From Natronohydrobacter sp. (lineage in GTDB: Bacteria; Pseudomonadota; Alphaproteobacteria; Rhodobacterales; Rhodobacteraceae): 58,306 nt of DNA. A program made the translations under genes and the position numbers. The stretch is from assembly GCA_020832585.1 (NCBI GenBank), contig JAFIEL010000006.1:1-58306 (forward strand), given 5' to 3'. Of the stretch, positions 16,754 to 25,719 are shown piece by piece. A model generated the notes under the pieces. The model was not told where the DNA came from. It searched no databases and worked only from the letters and a program-made list of their open reading frames with translations. The number at the start of each line of letters is the position of its first letter. Positions within the stretch are counted from its first letter, which is position 1.

Positions 16754-18054
16754 CCGACCTGACCCCCCGCGAGATAGTCAGTGAACTGGACCGGTTCATC
16801 ATTGGCCAGAAGGACGCCAAGCGCGCAGTGGCCGTGGCCCTGCGCAATCGCTGGCGGCGCAAGCAACTGCCCGCCGATCTGCAGGAAGAGGTCTATCCCA
16901 AGAATATACTGATGATAGGCCCCACCGGGGTGGGCAAGACCGAGATCAGCCGCAGGCTGGCCAAGCTGGCCCGCGCGCCGTTCCTGAAGGTCGAGGCCAC
17001 GAAATTCACCGAAGTCGGTTATGTCGGGCGCGATGTCGAGCAGATCATTCGTGATCTGGTGGACAGCGCGATCCTGATGACGCGCGAGCATATGCGCGAA
17101 GAGGTTAAGGCACGCGCGCAGGCTGCAGCAGAGGAGCGGGTGATTGCGGCGCTGGCGGGTGAAGGCGCACGCGAAGGCACGCGCGAAATGTTCCGTCGCA
17201 AGCTCTTGTCGGGCGAGTTGGATGATACGATGATCGAGATAGAGGTGGCGGATACCTCGAACCCGATGGGCGGCATGTTCGATATTCCGGGCCAGCCCGG
17301 CGGGCAGATGATGAATCTGGGCGAACTCTTCGGCAAGGCGCTGGGCGGGCGCATGACCCGCAAGAAGGTGACAGTCGCGGAAAGCCATGAATTGCTGGTC
17401 GCCGAGGAAGCCGACAAGCTGCTGGATGATGAGACCGTCAAGGCGGCGGCGCTGGAAGCGGTCGAGCAGAACGGCATCGTATTTCTGGACGAGATCGACA
17501 AGGTCTGTGCGCGCTCTGACATGCGCGGGGGCGATGTGAGCCGCGAAGGGGTGCAGCGCGACCTGCTGCCGCTGATCGAGGGCACGACCGTCAGCACCAA
17601 GCACGGGCCGGTCAAGACGGACCATATCCTGTTTATTGCCTCGGGCGCGTTTCATATTGCCAAGCCCTCTGACCTGTTGCCGGAATTGCAGGGGCGACTG
17701 CCGATCCGGGTGGAGTTGCGCGCGCTGACCGAGGGGGATTTCGTGCGCATCCTGACAGAGACGGACAATGCGCTGACGCGCCAATACACCGCGCTGATGG
17801 CGACCGAAGAAGTAACGGTCAGCTTTACCGAGGACGGGATCGCGGCGCTGGCGAAGATCGCGGCCGATGTGAACCAGTCGGTCGAGAATATCGGCGCGCG
17901 CAGGCTTTATACGGTCATGGAGCGTGTTTTCGAGGAGCTGTCCTTTCATGCACCGGACCGGGCAGGGCAGGCGGTCACGGTCGATGCCGCTTTCGTCGAG
18001 ACCAATCTGGGCGATCTGGCGCGTTCGGCTGATCTGAGCCGCTATGTCTTGTAA
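16750..18054 (+). CDS. hslU: HslU ATPase (ClpY), unfoldase of HslVU
   Basis: AAA+ unfoldase of 434 residues that feeds substrates to HslV. Walker A G-P-T-G-V-G-K-T is near residue 60 and Walker B I-V-F-L-D-E-I-D near 243. The inserted I-domain lies between (about 105-230), with a Met/Gly-rich part [12 protein letters not shown]. The sensor 2 Arg lies in I-G-A-R-R-L, and the C-terminal tail S-R-Y-V-L is the residue set that docks into HslV. ATGA overlap with hslV. Heat-shock regulation is usual in the family, but no sigma-32 promoter was identified here. Confidence 0.96.
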   Translation: MTDLTPREIVSELDRFIIGQKDAKRAVAVALRNRWRRKQLPADLQEEVYPKNILMIGPTGVGKTEISRRLAKLARAPFLKVEATKFTEVGYVGRDVEQIIRDLVDSAILMTREHMREEVKARAQAAAEERVIAALAGEGAREGTREMFRRKLLSGELDDTMIEIEVADTSNPMGGMFDIPGQPGGQMMNLGELFGKALGGRMTRKKVTVAESHELLVAEEADKLLDDETVKAAALEAVEQNGIVFLDEIDKVCARSDMRGGDVSREGVQRDLLPLIEGTTVSTKHGPVKTDHILFIASGAFHIAKPSDLLPELQGRLPIRVELRALTEGDFVRILTETDNALTRQYTALMATEEVTVSFTEDGIAALAKIAADVNQSVENIGARRLYTVMERVFEELSFHAPDRAGQAVTVDAAFVETNLGDLARSADLSRYVL

Positions 18055-18127
18055 GCCTGCCACTGGACGGGCGGGTTTCTTTTCCTATATAACTTATCAG
18101 GAATAGGTGGCTCGGAGGGCGCAGGAC

Positions 18128-18484
18128 ATGAGCACGGGACAGACTGAAGGGGATCTGCTGATCAAGCCGTCCACCACGGATCATCCGCTTTACGATCCTG
18201 TGGTCGAAGCCTGCAAGACGGTGTTTGACCCGGAAATCCCGGTCAATATCTTTGATCTGGGGCTGATCTACACCATCACGATTTCGGACGCGGGCGAGGT
18301 CGGGATCATCATGACGCTGACAGCTCCGGGGTGTCCGGTGGCCGGTGAAATGCCTGGTTGGGTGTCAGATGCCGCCAGTGCCGTTCCGGGTGTGCAATCG
18401 GTTGACGTGGAAATGACCTTCGATCCGCAATGGGGCATGGACATGATGTCCGATGAGGCACGGCTCGAACTGGGCTTCATGTGA
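18128..18484 (+). CDS. sufT: SUF-type Fe-S assembly protein of the DUF59/MIP18 family (SufT-like)
   Basis: Fe-S cluster assembly/maturation factor of 118 residues. The DUF59 core is visible as V-F-D-P-E-I-P-V-N-I-F-D-L-G-L-I-Y followed by L-T-A-P-G-C-P with the conserved Cys and D-P-Q-W near the end. A short hydrophilic N-terminal arm precedes it. I chose ATG 18128; a GTG at 18107 is in frame. A second Fe-S gene (SufA-like) follows 51 bases later in the same direction. The rest of a suf operon is not in this window, so the pair is detached or the operon lies elsewhere. Confidence 0.85.
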   Translation: MSTGQTEGDLLIKPSTTDHPLYDPVVEACKTVFDPEIPVNIFDLGLIYTITISDAGEVGIIMTLTAPGCPVAGEMPGWVSDAASAVPGVQSVDVEMTFDPQWGMDMMSDEARLELGFM

Positions 18485-18535
18485 GTGTTGCACGCTTGCA
18501 GGATAAGCCGTTGCAAAGACGCAAGGTAGATTGAA

Positions 18536-18928
18536 ATGTTTGCGATCCCTGGGAAATCTCCGGTCACCATGACCCCGGCTGCCGTGCGCCAGATTCGGCG
18601 GTTGATGGAACGCGAGGGGGCTTCCGGCCTGCGCGTCGGCGTCAAGAAGGGCGGCTGTGCGGGTATGGAATACACGATGGAAACGGCGCAGGATATCCGC
18701 GACCATGAAGAGGTGATCGAACAGGATGGCGCCCGCGTCATCATTGCGCCGATGGCGCAGATGTTCCTGTTCGGCACTGAAATCGACTACGAGACTGGAC
18801 TGATCGAAAGCGCGTTCCGGTTCCGCAATCCGAATGTGACCGAAGCCTGTGGTTGTGGCGAATCCATCAAGTTTGATGATGTCGAGACCCTGACCGCGCG
18901 AATGAACAGCGCCAATTCAACGGGCTGA
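18536..18928 (+). CDS. sufA: A-type iron-sulfur carrier (SufA/IscA/ErpA family)
   Basis: The 130-residue protein carries the three-Cys signature of A-type carriers: G-G-C-A-G near residue 42 and A-C-G-C-G-E-S near 105-111. The fold begins with M-T-P-A-A-V-R-Q-I and includes L-R-V-G-V-K-K-G. It accepts Fe-S clusters or iron and hands them to apoproteins. The neighbour upstream is the SufT-like gene. Assignment among SufA, IscA and ErpA rests on context; the N-terminal extension of about 10 residues is usual for Rhodobacterales copies. Confidence 0.88.
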   Translation: MFAIPGKSPVTMTPAAVRQIRRLMEREGASGLRVGVKKGGCAGMEYTMETAQDIRDHEEVIEQDGARVIIAPMAQMFLFGTEIDYETGLIESAFRFRNPNVTEACGCGESIKFDDVETLTARMNSANSTG

Positions 18929-18980
18929 TTGCATCTGACGCTCACGCCGCGTATCCCTTGCCCCTGAAAGGGAGAACGTC

Positions 18981-19715
18981 ATGACACAAGCCTGCAAACT
19001 TGCTGCCGGAAACTGGAAGATGAACGGGCTGCGCGCCGATCTGGCAGAGGCGAAGGCCCTGGCAGAGGCTTTCAAGGCTCCGGCTTGCGGCATGTTGATT
19101 TGTCCGCCCGCGACCCTTGTTGGCGCAATGGCCGAGGCATTGAGCGGCAGTGCTGTCATGGTGGGCGGGCAGGATTGCCACTCCAAGGAGTTGGGCGCGC
19201 ATACGGGCGATATTTCGGCGCAGATGCTGGCAGATAGTGGCGCGAAATATGTGATCCTGGGCCATTCCGAACGGCGTGCGGATCACGGTGAGCGCTCGGC
19301 CGACGTGGCGGCGAAAGCGCGCGCGGCCCATGCGGCGGGTCTGGTCGCGATCATCTGTCTGGGCGAAACCGAGGCCGAACGCGACGCAGGTCAGACGCTG
19401 GACGTGGTGCTGAAGCAACTGGCCGCGTCGGTGCCAGAGGGGGCTTCTGCGGCGAATACCGTGATCGCGTATGAACCCGTCTGGGCCATCGGCACAGGGC
19501 GCACGCCGACGCTGGAACAGATCAGCGAAGTGCATGATGCCTTGCGCGCCAATCTGCCCGACAGCGCGGTATCATTGCTCTATGGTGGTTCGGTCAAACC
19601 GGGAAATGCTGCCGAGATTTTCGCGATTGAGAATGTGGATGGTGCATTGGTCGGTGGCGCATCGCTCAAGGCAGCGGATTTCGGCGCGATTATCGCCGCG
19701 CTGGATGCTGCTTAG
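18981..19715 (+). CDS. tpiA: Triosephosphate isomerase
   Basis: Glycolytic/gluconeogenic enzyme interconverting DHAP and glyceraldehyde-3-phosphate, 244 residues. Catalytic residues are visible: Lys in G-N-W-K-M-N-G, His in I-L-G-H-S-E-R-R and Glu in [11 protein letters not shown]. The phosphate loop G-G-S-V is also present. The AAAGGGAG site sits 6 bases upstream of the ATG. The stop overlaps the stop of the convergent rhomboid gene (bases 19712-19715), leaving no space for a terminator between them. Confidence 0.97.
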   Translation: MTQACKLAAGNWKMNGLRADLAEAKALAEAFKAPACGMLICPPATLVGAMAEALSGSAVMVGGQDCHSKELGAHTGDISAQMLADSGAKYVILGHSERRADHGERSADVAAKARAAHAAGLVAIICLGETEAERDAGQTLDVVLKQLAASVPEGASAANTVIAYEPVWAIGTGRTPTLEQISEVHDALRANLPDSAVSLLYGGSVKPGNAAEIFAIENVDGALVGGASLKAADFGAIIAALDAA

Positions 19716-20362
19716 GCGCGGTATCGCAGCGTTGGTGTGACAATCGCAGCGAATAGCACACCTGCCACGAAGCCGCCCAGATGCGCCTCCCAGGCGACAA
19801 GGCCCGACAGCGCCAGCCAGAGGATCAGGTTCAGAAGCACGAGCCCCAGAAGCGACCGCCACAAGGGCCGCATTGAACTGCGCATGTGCTGGCGGACCTG
19901 CCATTCCCAGAATTTCCATGCGCCGATCAGGCCAAATACCGCCCCGGATGCCCCAACCATCGGAGCCTCTGAGCCTGACAGAAGCGCAAAGCCTGCCCCC
20001 CCTGCGATAGCCGAGATGACATAGAGCAGCAGGAAACCCTTTTGACCGATGCGCGCGACCGCGATGCCACCAAGTGCCAGCACCGCGATCATGTTGCCGA
20101 TCAGATGCAACAGGCCGCCATGCAGGAACGCGTAGGACAGGAACATCGTTTCGCGCTGGACGGCATAGATCGGTTCCCAGCCCGACAAGAGCCCGTTCCA
20201 GAAGGCACCATGCAACACCATCTGACGCCGCAGGTCGCTGGCGCCAAACAGATTTGATTCCAGCAATGTCAGTAAAATTTCCGGAAGGCATGTCAGACCG
20301 ACAAGCCAGATCACGGCAGGTGTATTGGCGCGTGTGGGAAGTGTTATATGCTGCGGACCCAT
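19712..20362 (-). CDS. Rhomboid family intramembrane serine protease
   Basis: Membrane protease of 216 residues with about six helices. The catalytic Ser is in G-A-S-G-A-V-F-G and the catalytic His in A-H-L-G-G-F-V-A-G; the H-L-I-G-N-M motif of helix 2 is present. I chose the start at 20362 (M-G-P-Q-H-I); a longer frame to 20452 is possible but adds only a polar arm. It lies behind the ExoY-type gene on the same strand and converges on tpiA. Substrates of bacterial rhomboids are mostly unknown. Confidence 0.85.
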   Translation of the reverse strand: MGPQHITLPTRANTPAVIWLVGLTCLPEILLTLLESNLFGASDLRRQMVLHGAFWNGLLSGWEPIYAVQRETMFLSYAFLHGGLLHLIGNMIAVLALGGIAVARIGQKGFLLLYVISAIAGGAGFALLSGSEAPMVGASGAVFGLIGAWKFWEWQVRQHMRSSMRPLWRSLLGLVLLNLILWLALSGLVAWEAHLGGFVAGVLFAAIVTPTLRYRA

Positions 20363-20452
20363 GCGCGCGGAACTGACACTGTCATCAACCCTATGCAAGT
20401 CTTGAGCGCGAAATCCACCCGAGCGGGCGGATGGCCGCGTCTTTCGTGCCAC

Positions 20453-21154
20453 TCAGTACCCCGTGCTGTACAGGACAGTGCGCAGGGTTCTACCAACCAG
20501 ACGCAGGTCGGTCGCAAAAGACAGATTGCGCGCGTATTCGATATCCAGTTCGGCACGACGCTGAAAATGCGAGTCGTTGCGCTCGGAAACTTGCCATACA
20601 CCTGAAATACCGGGGCGCAGCGACGTGTAGACGGGCAGCGCAGGGCCATAGAGATGCTGCTGTTCGGGCATCATCGGGCGCGGGCCAAGCAAACTCATCT
20701 GGCCCACAAGCACATTCCACAGTTGCGGCAACTCGTCGATAGACGTCTTGCGCAGGAACAGCCCGAATGCCGTTACACGCGGATCGTGCTTGAGTTTCTG
20801 GGTCTCGTTCCACTCTGTACGCATGGACGGATCAGTATCGAGAATGTTTTGCAGAAGTTTGTCCGCATCGGGATGCATGGTGCGGAACTTCCAGATGCGA
20901 AACAGCCGACCGCCTTTGCCGATGCGGGACTGGGAATAGAACGGTGCAGCACCCTGCAGCAGTAGGACAAGTGTCACGACAACGATAATCGGCAGCACGA
21001 TCGGCGCGATCAGGACGATCAGGAACAGGTCGAACAGTCGTTTTCCGAACACACGGTAAAAACCCTTGCGGGCGACTTTCTGACTTGACGGATCATTCAG
21101 ATCAGTCGACTTTGAAATGGTGCTTTCAGCTTGAAAGAACGCGTGTGATGGCAT
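20453..21154 (-). CDS. Undecaprenyl-phosphate sugar-1-phosphate transferase, ExoY type
   Basis: Initiating transferase for exopolysaccharide synthesis (bacterial sugar transferase family), 233 residues. One N-terminal membrane helix pair (about residues 38-65) is followed by the catalytic part with K-F-R-T-M, K-T-S-I-D-E-L-P-Q-L-W-N-V, M-S-L-L-G-P-R-P and P-G-I-S-G-V-W-Q-V. The start at 21154 has GGGGGA upstream on the minus strand and precedes a polar N-terminus typical for ExoY homologues; a longer frame to 21292 exists but runs through AT-rich intergenic sequence. No other glycosyltransferases flank it, so it could serve an EPS operon elsewhere or act with the ATPase on the other side of the gap. 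Confidence 0.88.
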   Translation of the reverse strand: MPSHAFFQAESTISKSTDLNDPSSQKVARKGFYRVFGKRLFDLFLIVLIAPIVLPIIVVVTLVLLLQGAAPFYSQSRIGKGGRLFRIWKFRTMHPDADKLLQNILDTDPSMRTEWNETQKLKHDPRVTAFGLFLRKTSIDELPQLWNVLVGQMSLLGPRPMMPEQQHLYGPALPVYTSLRPGISGVWQVSERNDSHFQRRAELDIEYARNLSFATDLRLVGRTLRTVLYSTGY

Positions 21155-21572
21155 TGTACTATCCCCCGGACGTGCGAGTTGGTTCAGCAATCGGTAACAC
21201 GAAGTCCCTGGCAACACTGATGGGACGCCCGGCTTACCAACTCTTTGCCGTGCTTTGGTTGTCATACCTTTAACCAATCTTCGCCGCAGCAAAAAACAGC
21301 TTCAGCGATTTGTGTTTCGCAATCTGCAATGATATCTGTCTGCGAAATGTGAACAAATTGCGGTATGGGTGTGGTTTGTTTCTGATTGCTAAGATCCGCA
21401 ATCATTCGTGACTCTGAATGTGGCTTTTCTGCAGCCTGATTGGCGAATCACCAGATGGCATCGCGGGTCAGGTGTCACGAATTTGGCTTAATTTGGCTTG
21501 AATCCTGCCATGTCGCGGCAGTAACCACAATGCTGCAGGATCCGGTACCCTCCTGCAGTTTGGAATATGGTC
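21155..21572. promoter_or_regulatory. Divergent promoter region between sugar transferase and ATPase
   Basis: About 420 bases without a gene and clearly more AT-rich than the flanks. It contains an imperfect inverted repeat (21304-21361; inner arms tttcgca 21315-21321 and tgcgaaa 21341-21347, outer arms near cgatttgt and acaaattg). The 13-mer TGTGGTTTGTTTC at 21370-21382 recurs upstream of the cellulose operon. A tandem 10-mer aatttggctt lies at 21480-21499. Both flanking genes start from this region. No sigma-factor boxes are claimed. Confidence 0.5.
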
Positions 21573-22415
21573 ATGGCTCAAGCATTCAACTCTTATCTGG
21601 AGTATTTCGGCTTCACGCAGCGACCATTTTCGCTGACGCCGGACCCGGAATTCCTGTTCTGGTCCGATGCGACGCGCGGGGCCTACACCATGCTGCAATA
21701 CGGGCTGTCCACGCGGGCACCCATTACGCTGATCACAGGTGAAATCGGTGCTGGCAAGACCGTGTTGCTGCAGCATTTCATCGAAGAGATCGAAGATGAC
21801 GACAGCCTGTCGATTGCGCTCGTGACAAACACCCGTCCCAATACGCGCGAAATCCTGCAATGGTTGCTGCCCGAACTGACCAAATCCGACATCAGCGAAG
21901 AGGCAAAGTTTCTGCGTGTGCAAGAGTTTCTTGTGCAGGAATACAATGAAGGGCGGCGCGTGCTCCTGGTGATCGACGAAGCGCAGAACCTCTCGCTCGA
22001 GGCGCTCGAAGAGTTGCGGATGCTGACCAATATCAACCTGGGCAAGGAAGAGGTCTTGCAACTGTTCCTGATTGGCCAGCCAGAGTTGCGCGATAATGTG
22101 CGTCGTCCCGAACTCGTGCAATTCGCCCAGCGTGTCGCGGCAAACTATCATCTGCCTTATATGGAGCCGCACACGGTGCTGAAATACATCGCCCATCGAT
22201 TGAAAATCGCGGGCGGCGCGCCGGGGGTATTCAGCAAACAGGCCGCAGAACTGGTCTATGACGCGACAGGCGGTATCCCGCGCCTGATCAACCAGCTTTG
22301 CGACATGTCCCTGACCTATGCCTTCGCCCAGCAAGAGAAGATGGTCAAACGCAGCACAGTTCAGGCCGTGATTGATGATGGCATCTTCTTCGCACCGTTT
22401 CCGCGAAAGATCTGA
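21573..22415 (+). CDS. ExeA/GspA-type AAA ATPase
   Basis: ATPase of 280 residues. It begins with the Y-F-G-F-T-Q-R-P-F-S-L-T-P-D-P signature typical of ExeA and of the secretion ATPase of exosortase/EPS loci. Walker A is G-E-I-G-A-G-K-T (about residue 50) and Walker B L-L-V-I-D-E-A-Q-N (about 130). Sensor residues lie in I-G-Q-P-E-L, and the lid ends with G-G-I-P-R-L-I-N-Q-L-C-D. ATG 21573 has TGGA 8-12 bases upstream; ATG 21567 is also possible. It lies divergent to the ExoY-type transferase, so a role in polysaccharide export or assembly is a fair guess. No periplasmic peptidoglycan-binding domain is attached. Confidence 0.75.
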   Translation: MAQAFNSYLEYFGFTQRPFSLTPDPEFLFWSDATRGAYTMLQYGLSTRAPITLITGEIGAGKTVLLQHFIEEIEDDDSLSIALVTNTRPNTREILQWLLPELTKSDISEEAKFLRVQEFLVQEYNEGRRVLLVIDEAQNLSLEALEELRMLTNINLGKEEVLQLFLIGQPELRDNVRRPELVQFAQRVAANYHLPYMEPHTVLKYIAHRLKIAGGAPGVFSKQAAELVYDATGGIPRLINQLCDMSLTYAFAQQEKMVKRSTVQAVIDDGIFFAPFPRKI

Positions 22416-22421
22416 TAGCGC

Positions 22422-22844
22422 TTACCAGTGGCCGACGCTTTCCATGCTGGTCCAAGGTTCAGCCGGGGGCAGGGCACCCCCTTTTTGCAGCAACTCGATG
22501 GAAACATTGTCAGGCGAGCGCACAAATGCCATGCGCCCATCGCGGGGCGGGCGGTTGATCGTGATCCCGGCTGCCTGCAACTCGGTGCATTTGGCGTAAA
22601 TATCTTCGACCTCATACGCAAGATGGCCGAAATGGCGGCTGTCAGAGGGCAGGCCGTCATCTCCGTCCCAGTTATAGGTCAGTTCCACCGGACATTCCGG
22701 CTGTCCGGGAGGTGCCATGAAGACCAGCGTGAAGCGCCCGCCCTCGCTTTCGTGGCGACGGGTCTCTTCCAGCCCCAAAAGCTTGTAGAATGCGATCGAC
22801 GCGTCGAGATCCTTCACCCGGACCATTGTATGCAGATAGCGCAT
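22422..22844 (-). CDS. gloA: Lactoylglutathione lyase (glyoxalase I) family protein
   Basis: Glyoxalase/VOC-fold metalloenzyme of 140 residues that isomerises the methylglyoxal-glutathione adduct. It opens with M-R-Y-L-H-T-M-V-R-V-K-D-L, which holds the first metal His. A Glu follows in V-E-L-T-Y-N-W, and the second half has H-F-G-H-L-A-Y-E-V and V-S-I-E-L-L with the metal His and Glu. The start at 22844 is set by AAGGAG upstream on the minus strand. It converges on the ATPase with only 6 bases between the stops. A general VOC dioxygenase is less likely because the metal ligands are in gloA order. Confidence 0.88.
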   Translation of the reverse strand: MRYLHTMVRVKDLDASIAFYKLLGLEETRRHESEGGRFTLVFMAPPGQPECPVELTYNWDGDDGLPSDSRHFGHLAYEVEDIYAKCTELQAAGITINRPPRDGRMAFVRSPDNVSIELLQKGGALPPAEPWTSMESVGHW

Positions 22845-22970
22845 GCTGTTTTCTCCTTGTTCGTCTGGGCAGAAGATAGGCACTTCTACGCCCGCTGCAA
22901 TGGGGGGTTTCAGAATCAACCTTATCCGTTCTATGCTGCATGGCACAGCATGTTGTAGTATGGGCGGAAA

Positions 22971-23750
22971 ATGAAACAGTATCTGGATGGTTTGCGCTTC
23001 ATCCTTGAAAACGGCACGCCGTCCGATGACCGGACGGGCACCGGCACGCTTTCGGTTTTCGGGATGCAGATGCGCTACGACCTGTCCGAAGGTTTCCCGT
23101 TGGTCACGACAAAGCGTGTACATCTGAAATCTGTCATTCATGAGCTGCTCTGGTTCCTTTCCGGCGATACCAATGTTGAATATCTGCAAGCGAACGGGGT
23201 CAGCATCTGGGATGAGTGGGCCGATGACACGGGCGATCTGGGGCCTGTCTATGGCCGCCAATGGCGCGATTTCGGGGGTGTGGACCAAATCGCCAGTCTG
23301 GTTTCACAGATCAGCCAGACCCCGGACAGCCGACGCCTGATTGTTTCGGCCTGGAATCCCGTCGATGTGCCGCGAATGGCGCTGCCGCCGTGCCACACGC
23401 TGTGGCAGGCGCGCGTTCTGGGGGGCAAACTGCATCTGCAGCTTTATCAGCGCTCGGCGGATATGTTTCTTGGTGTGCCGTTCAACATCGCGTCCTATGC
23501 CCTGTTGCAGATGATGCTCGCCAAGGTCACGGGGCTGGAGCCGGGAACTTTCGTGCATACACTGGGCGACGCGCATATCTACTCGAACCATATGGAGCAG
23601 GTGCAGACCCAGCTTGCCCGCGACCCGCGCCCGCTTCCGCGTATGGAGATCCTGCGCAATCCTGATACGATTTTCGACTTTGCTTACGAGGATTTTCGCA
23701 TTCATGACTATGATCCGCACCCCGCGATCAAGGCACCGGTGGCGGTCTGA
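22971..23750 (+). CDS. thyA: Thymidylate synthase
   Basis: Makes dTMP from dUMP using methylene-tetrahydrofolate. The 259 residues are close to E. coli ThyA. The nucleophile Cys lies in P-P-C-H-T near residue 141. Other landmarks are R-T-G-T-G near 22, Y-G-R-Q-W-R near 87, [15 protein letters not shown] near 161-175 and H-I-Y-S-N-H near 202. It ends directly against folA (the stop is followed at once by the next ATG), the standard thyA-folA pair that regenerates the folate cofactor. Confidence 0.96.
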   Translation: MKQYLDGLRFILENGTPSDDRTGTGTLSVFGMQMRYDLSEGFPLVTTKRVHLKSVIHELLWFLSGDTNVEYLQANGVSIWDEWADDTGDLGPVYGRQWRDFGGVDQIASLVSQISQTPDSRRLIVSAWNPVDVPRMALPPCHTLWQARVLGGKLHLQLYQRSADMFLGVPFNIASYALLQMMLAKVTGLEPGTFVHTLGDAHIYSNHMEQVQTQLARDPRPLPRMEILRNPDTIFDFAYEDFRIHDYDPHPAIKAPVAV

Positions 23751-24233
<483 letters not shown>

Positions 24234-24299
24234 GCGAAGCGCCATTGCAGTGTGTTGCGCCACGATCTACATCTTGTGAAACCATAGATGGAGATCGAG

Positions 24300-24617
24300 A
24301 TGCAGATTCAGGTGAATACCGACAACACCATTTCAGGGCGCGAAGATGTCGTGTCCTTTGTCGAGGGGGTGATTGCATCGAAGCTGGGGGCGGTGTCCGG
24401 TCCGATCACGCGCATCGAGGTGCATTTGCAGGACCAGAATGCAGAGAAAAAGGGTCCCGATGACAAGCGCTGCCTGATCGAGGTGCGGCTTGAAGGCCGC
24501 CAGCCTGTCAGCACCACACATATGGCCGACAGCCTGCAATCGGCTGTGACCGGCGCTGTCGACAAGATGCGCAACCTGCTTGACCGCGAACTTGGCAAGG
24601 CGCGTGCACGTCGCTGA
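24300..24617 (+). CDS. Ribosome hibernation factor-like protein (HPF/RaiA family)
   Basis: Short protein of 105 residues matching the HPF/RaiA fold: a beta strand M-Q-I-Q-V-N-T-D-N, an amphipathic helix and a second part C-L-I-E-V-R-L-E-G-R followed by a Lys/Arg-rich C-terminal helix. Family members bind the small ribosomal subunit in stationary phase and block translation. It lacks the C-terminal dimerisation domain of long HPF. ATG 24300 is preferred because GGAGAT precedes it; ATG 24288 would place that site within the gene. A hairpin follows about 20 bases downstream. Confidence 0.7.
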   Translation: MQIQVNTDNTISGREDVVSFVEGVIASKLGAVSGPITRIEVHLQDQNAEKKGPDDKRCLIEVRLEGRQPVSTTHMADSLQSAVTGAVDKMRNLLDRELGKARARR

Positions 24618-25037
24618 GACAAGGCGGATCGCCTGCAATGTGGCTGATCGGCCACATTGGGGGCTATCCGGTGAGTGGCTATCAACTTGTGCCCGATTTG
24701 GGACGCGCAACCACATATTGTGGTTTGTTTCGGCGCATATTTCCCGATTCGCGCTCTGGTTGAGCCATGCGCCACTTTCGAGTGCTTATATTGCGCGTAG
24801 AGCCATGTCACGGAGCGCCACAGTGCAGGAATGATTGTCAAACCGCTTAAAATTCAGTAAAGTTTCGGTGTTGATCCTGAAAACAGGACACTAGTGACCC
24901 TCCGGAAAAAGAGAGGGCACTGAGCAGAGGCATAGGCAAGATGGGCTGGTCCTTCGACCATCGCTTGAGTGATATGTTGCGCGAAGTCATTGGCTTGGCG
25001 CACGATCTTCATGTGATTCATGCCCCAAGGGCAGGTC
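24618..25037. promoter_or_regulatory. Intergenic region upstream of the cellulose operon with two palindromes
   Basis: About 420 bases without a convincing gene. It has a perfect inverted repeat caatgtggc-N6-gccacattg (24636-24659) and a palindrome aaccaca-tat-tgtggtt (24709-24725). The second runs into TGTGGTTTGTTTC (24719-24731), also found at 21370-21382. Both palindromes share the CCACA/TGTGG core. The first could act as a terminator hairpin for the HPF-like gene, but it has no T-run. A near-CtrA site (TTAA-N7-TAAA, 24847-24861) is weak. This is the likely control region of bcsN-bcsA-bcsB-bcsZ. Confidence 0.5.
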
Positions 25038-25697
25038 ATGGGTATTTGTAAGCCGTTTTTTCGTAACGACACTGCATCTTTGCAGACATGCACACGGGCG
25101 GGCATCCGGTTCGCGGCAGGCGTTGCGCTTGCTGTCGGGCTTGGTGCCTGCCAGATGGCCTCGCAGGGGGCGCAGGGCAGCCGCACCGAACTGGCAGAGG
25201 CCTTGTCGGAATACCGGATCGTGCCTGCCGGGCGCGCTTTCGTCACGGTTCCGAACGCGCTTCTGGTCATGGAGCGGGATCTGGGTGTCGCGATCGAGCA
25301 GCGTATCACCTTGCCAAACACAACCGCGCTGGCAGGCGAGAACATCATTCAGTTGCGCGCGCAGACCAGCCGCTCCTCCAGCGTGACACGACTGCAACTG
25401 ACCGAAGTTCTCGCGCAATTTGGCGGCGTCCCTGCGCCTTTCAGGGCGCTGGACGAGTCTTCGCTGAGTTCCGTCACCGACCAATATGGTGACATGACAT
25501 ATACCGTCGCCCGCCCTGGGGGAGATGTGACCTGTGTGCTGGCCTTTCGCCGGTCGCGCATCGGCGCGCGCGCCCTGCCGCGCGGGTCGTCGGCGCTTGA
25601 TATGATGATGCGCAACTGCGTGACAGGATCGGTTCAGGATGCGCTTGCCCCATTGGGGCCGCAAGCCTTCTCGCTGGGTGTGGCGCGATCAGGTTGA
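25038..25697 (+). CDS. bcsN: Cellulose biosynthesis protein BcsN (lipoprotein)
   Basis: First gene of the cellulose operon, 219 residues. A signal segment ends in V-G-L-G-A-C, a lipobox, so the mature protein is probably an outer-membrane or periplasmic lipoprotein. The rest matches my recollection of BcsN from Agrobacterium/Rhizobium: a Y-R-I-V-P-A-G-R segment, L-P-N-T-T-A-L-A-G-E-N and a C-terminal half with two Cys (D-V-T-C and R-N-C). It is 22 bases before bcsA. I chose ATG 25038; ATG 25020 is in frame and cannot be excluded. The biochemical role of BcsN is not established. Confidence 0.75.
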   Translation: MGICKPFFRNDTASLQTCTRAGIRFAAGVALAVGLGACQMASQGAQGSRTELAEALSEYRIVPAGRAFVTVPNALLVMERDLGVAIEQRITLPNTTALAGENIIQLRAQTSRSSSVTRLQLTEVLAQFGGVPAPFRALDESSLSSVTDQYGDMTYTVARPGGDVTCVLAFRRSRIGARALPRGSSALDMMMRNCVTGSVQDALAPLGPQAFSLGVARSG

Positions 25698-25719
25698 TTT
25701 CAGAAAAAGGTTTGTGGCT

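Noticed and set aside
21488-21502. CtrA-like site TTAA-N7-TGAA before the ExeA-type ATPase
   Set aside because: One mismatch, and it is produced by the tandem 10-mer aatttggctt.
24847-24861. CtrA-like site TTAA-N7-TAAA upstream of the cellulose operon
   Set aside because: One mismatch; sites this degenerate are expected several times in the window by chance.
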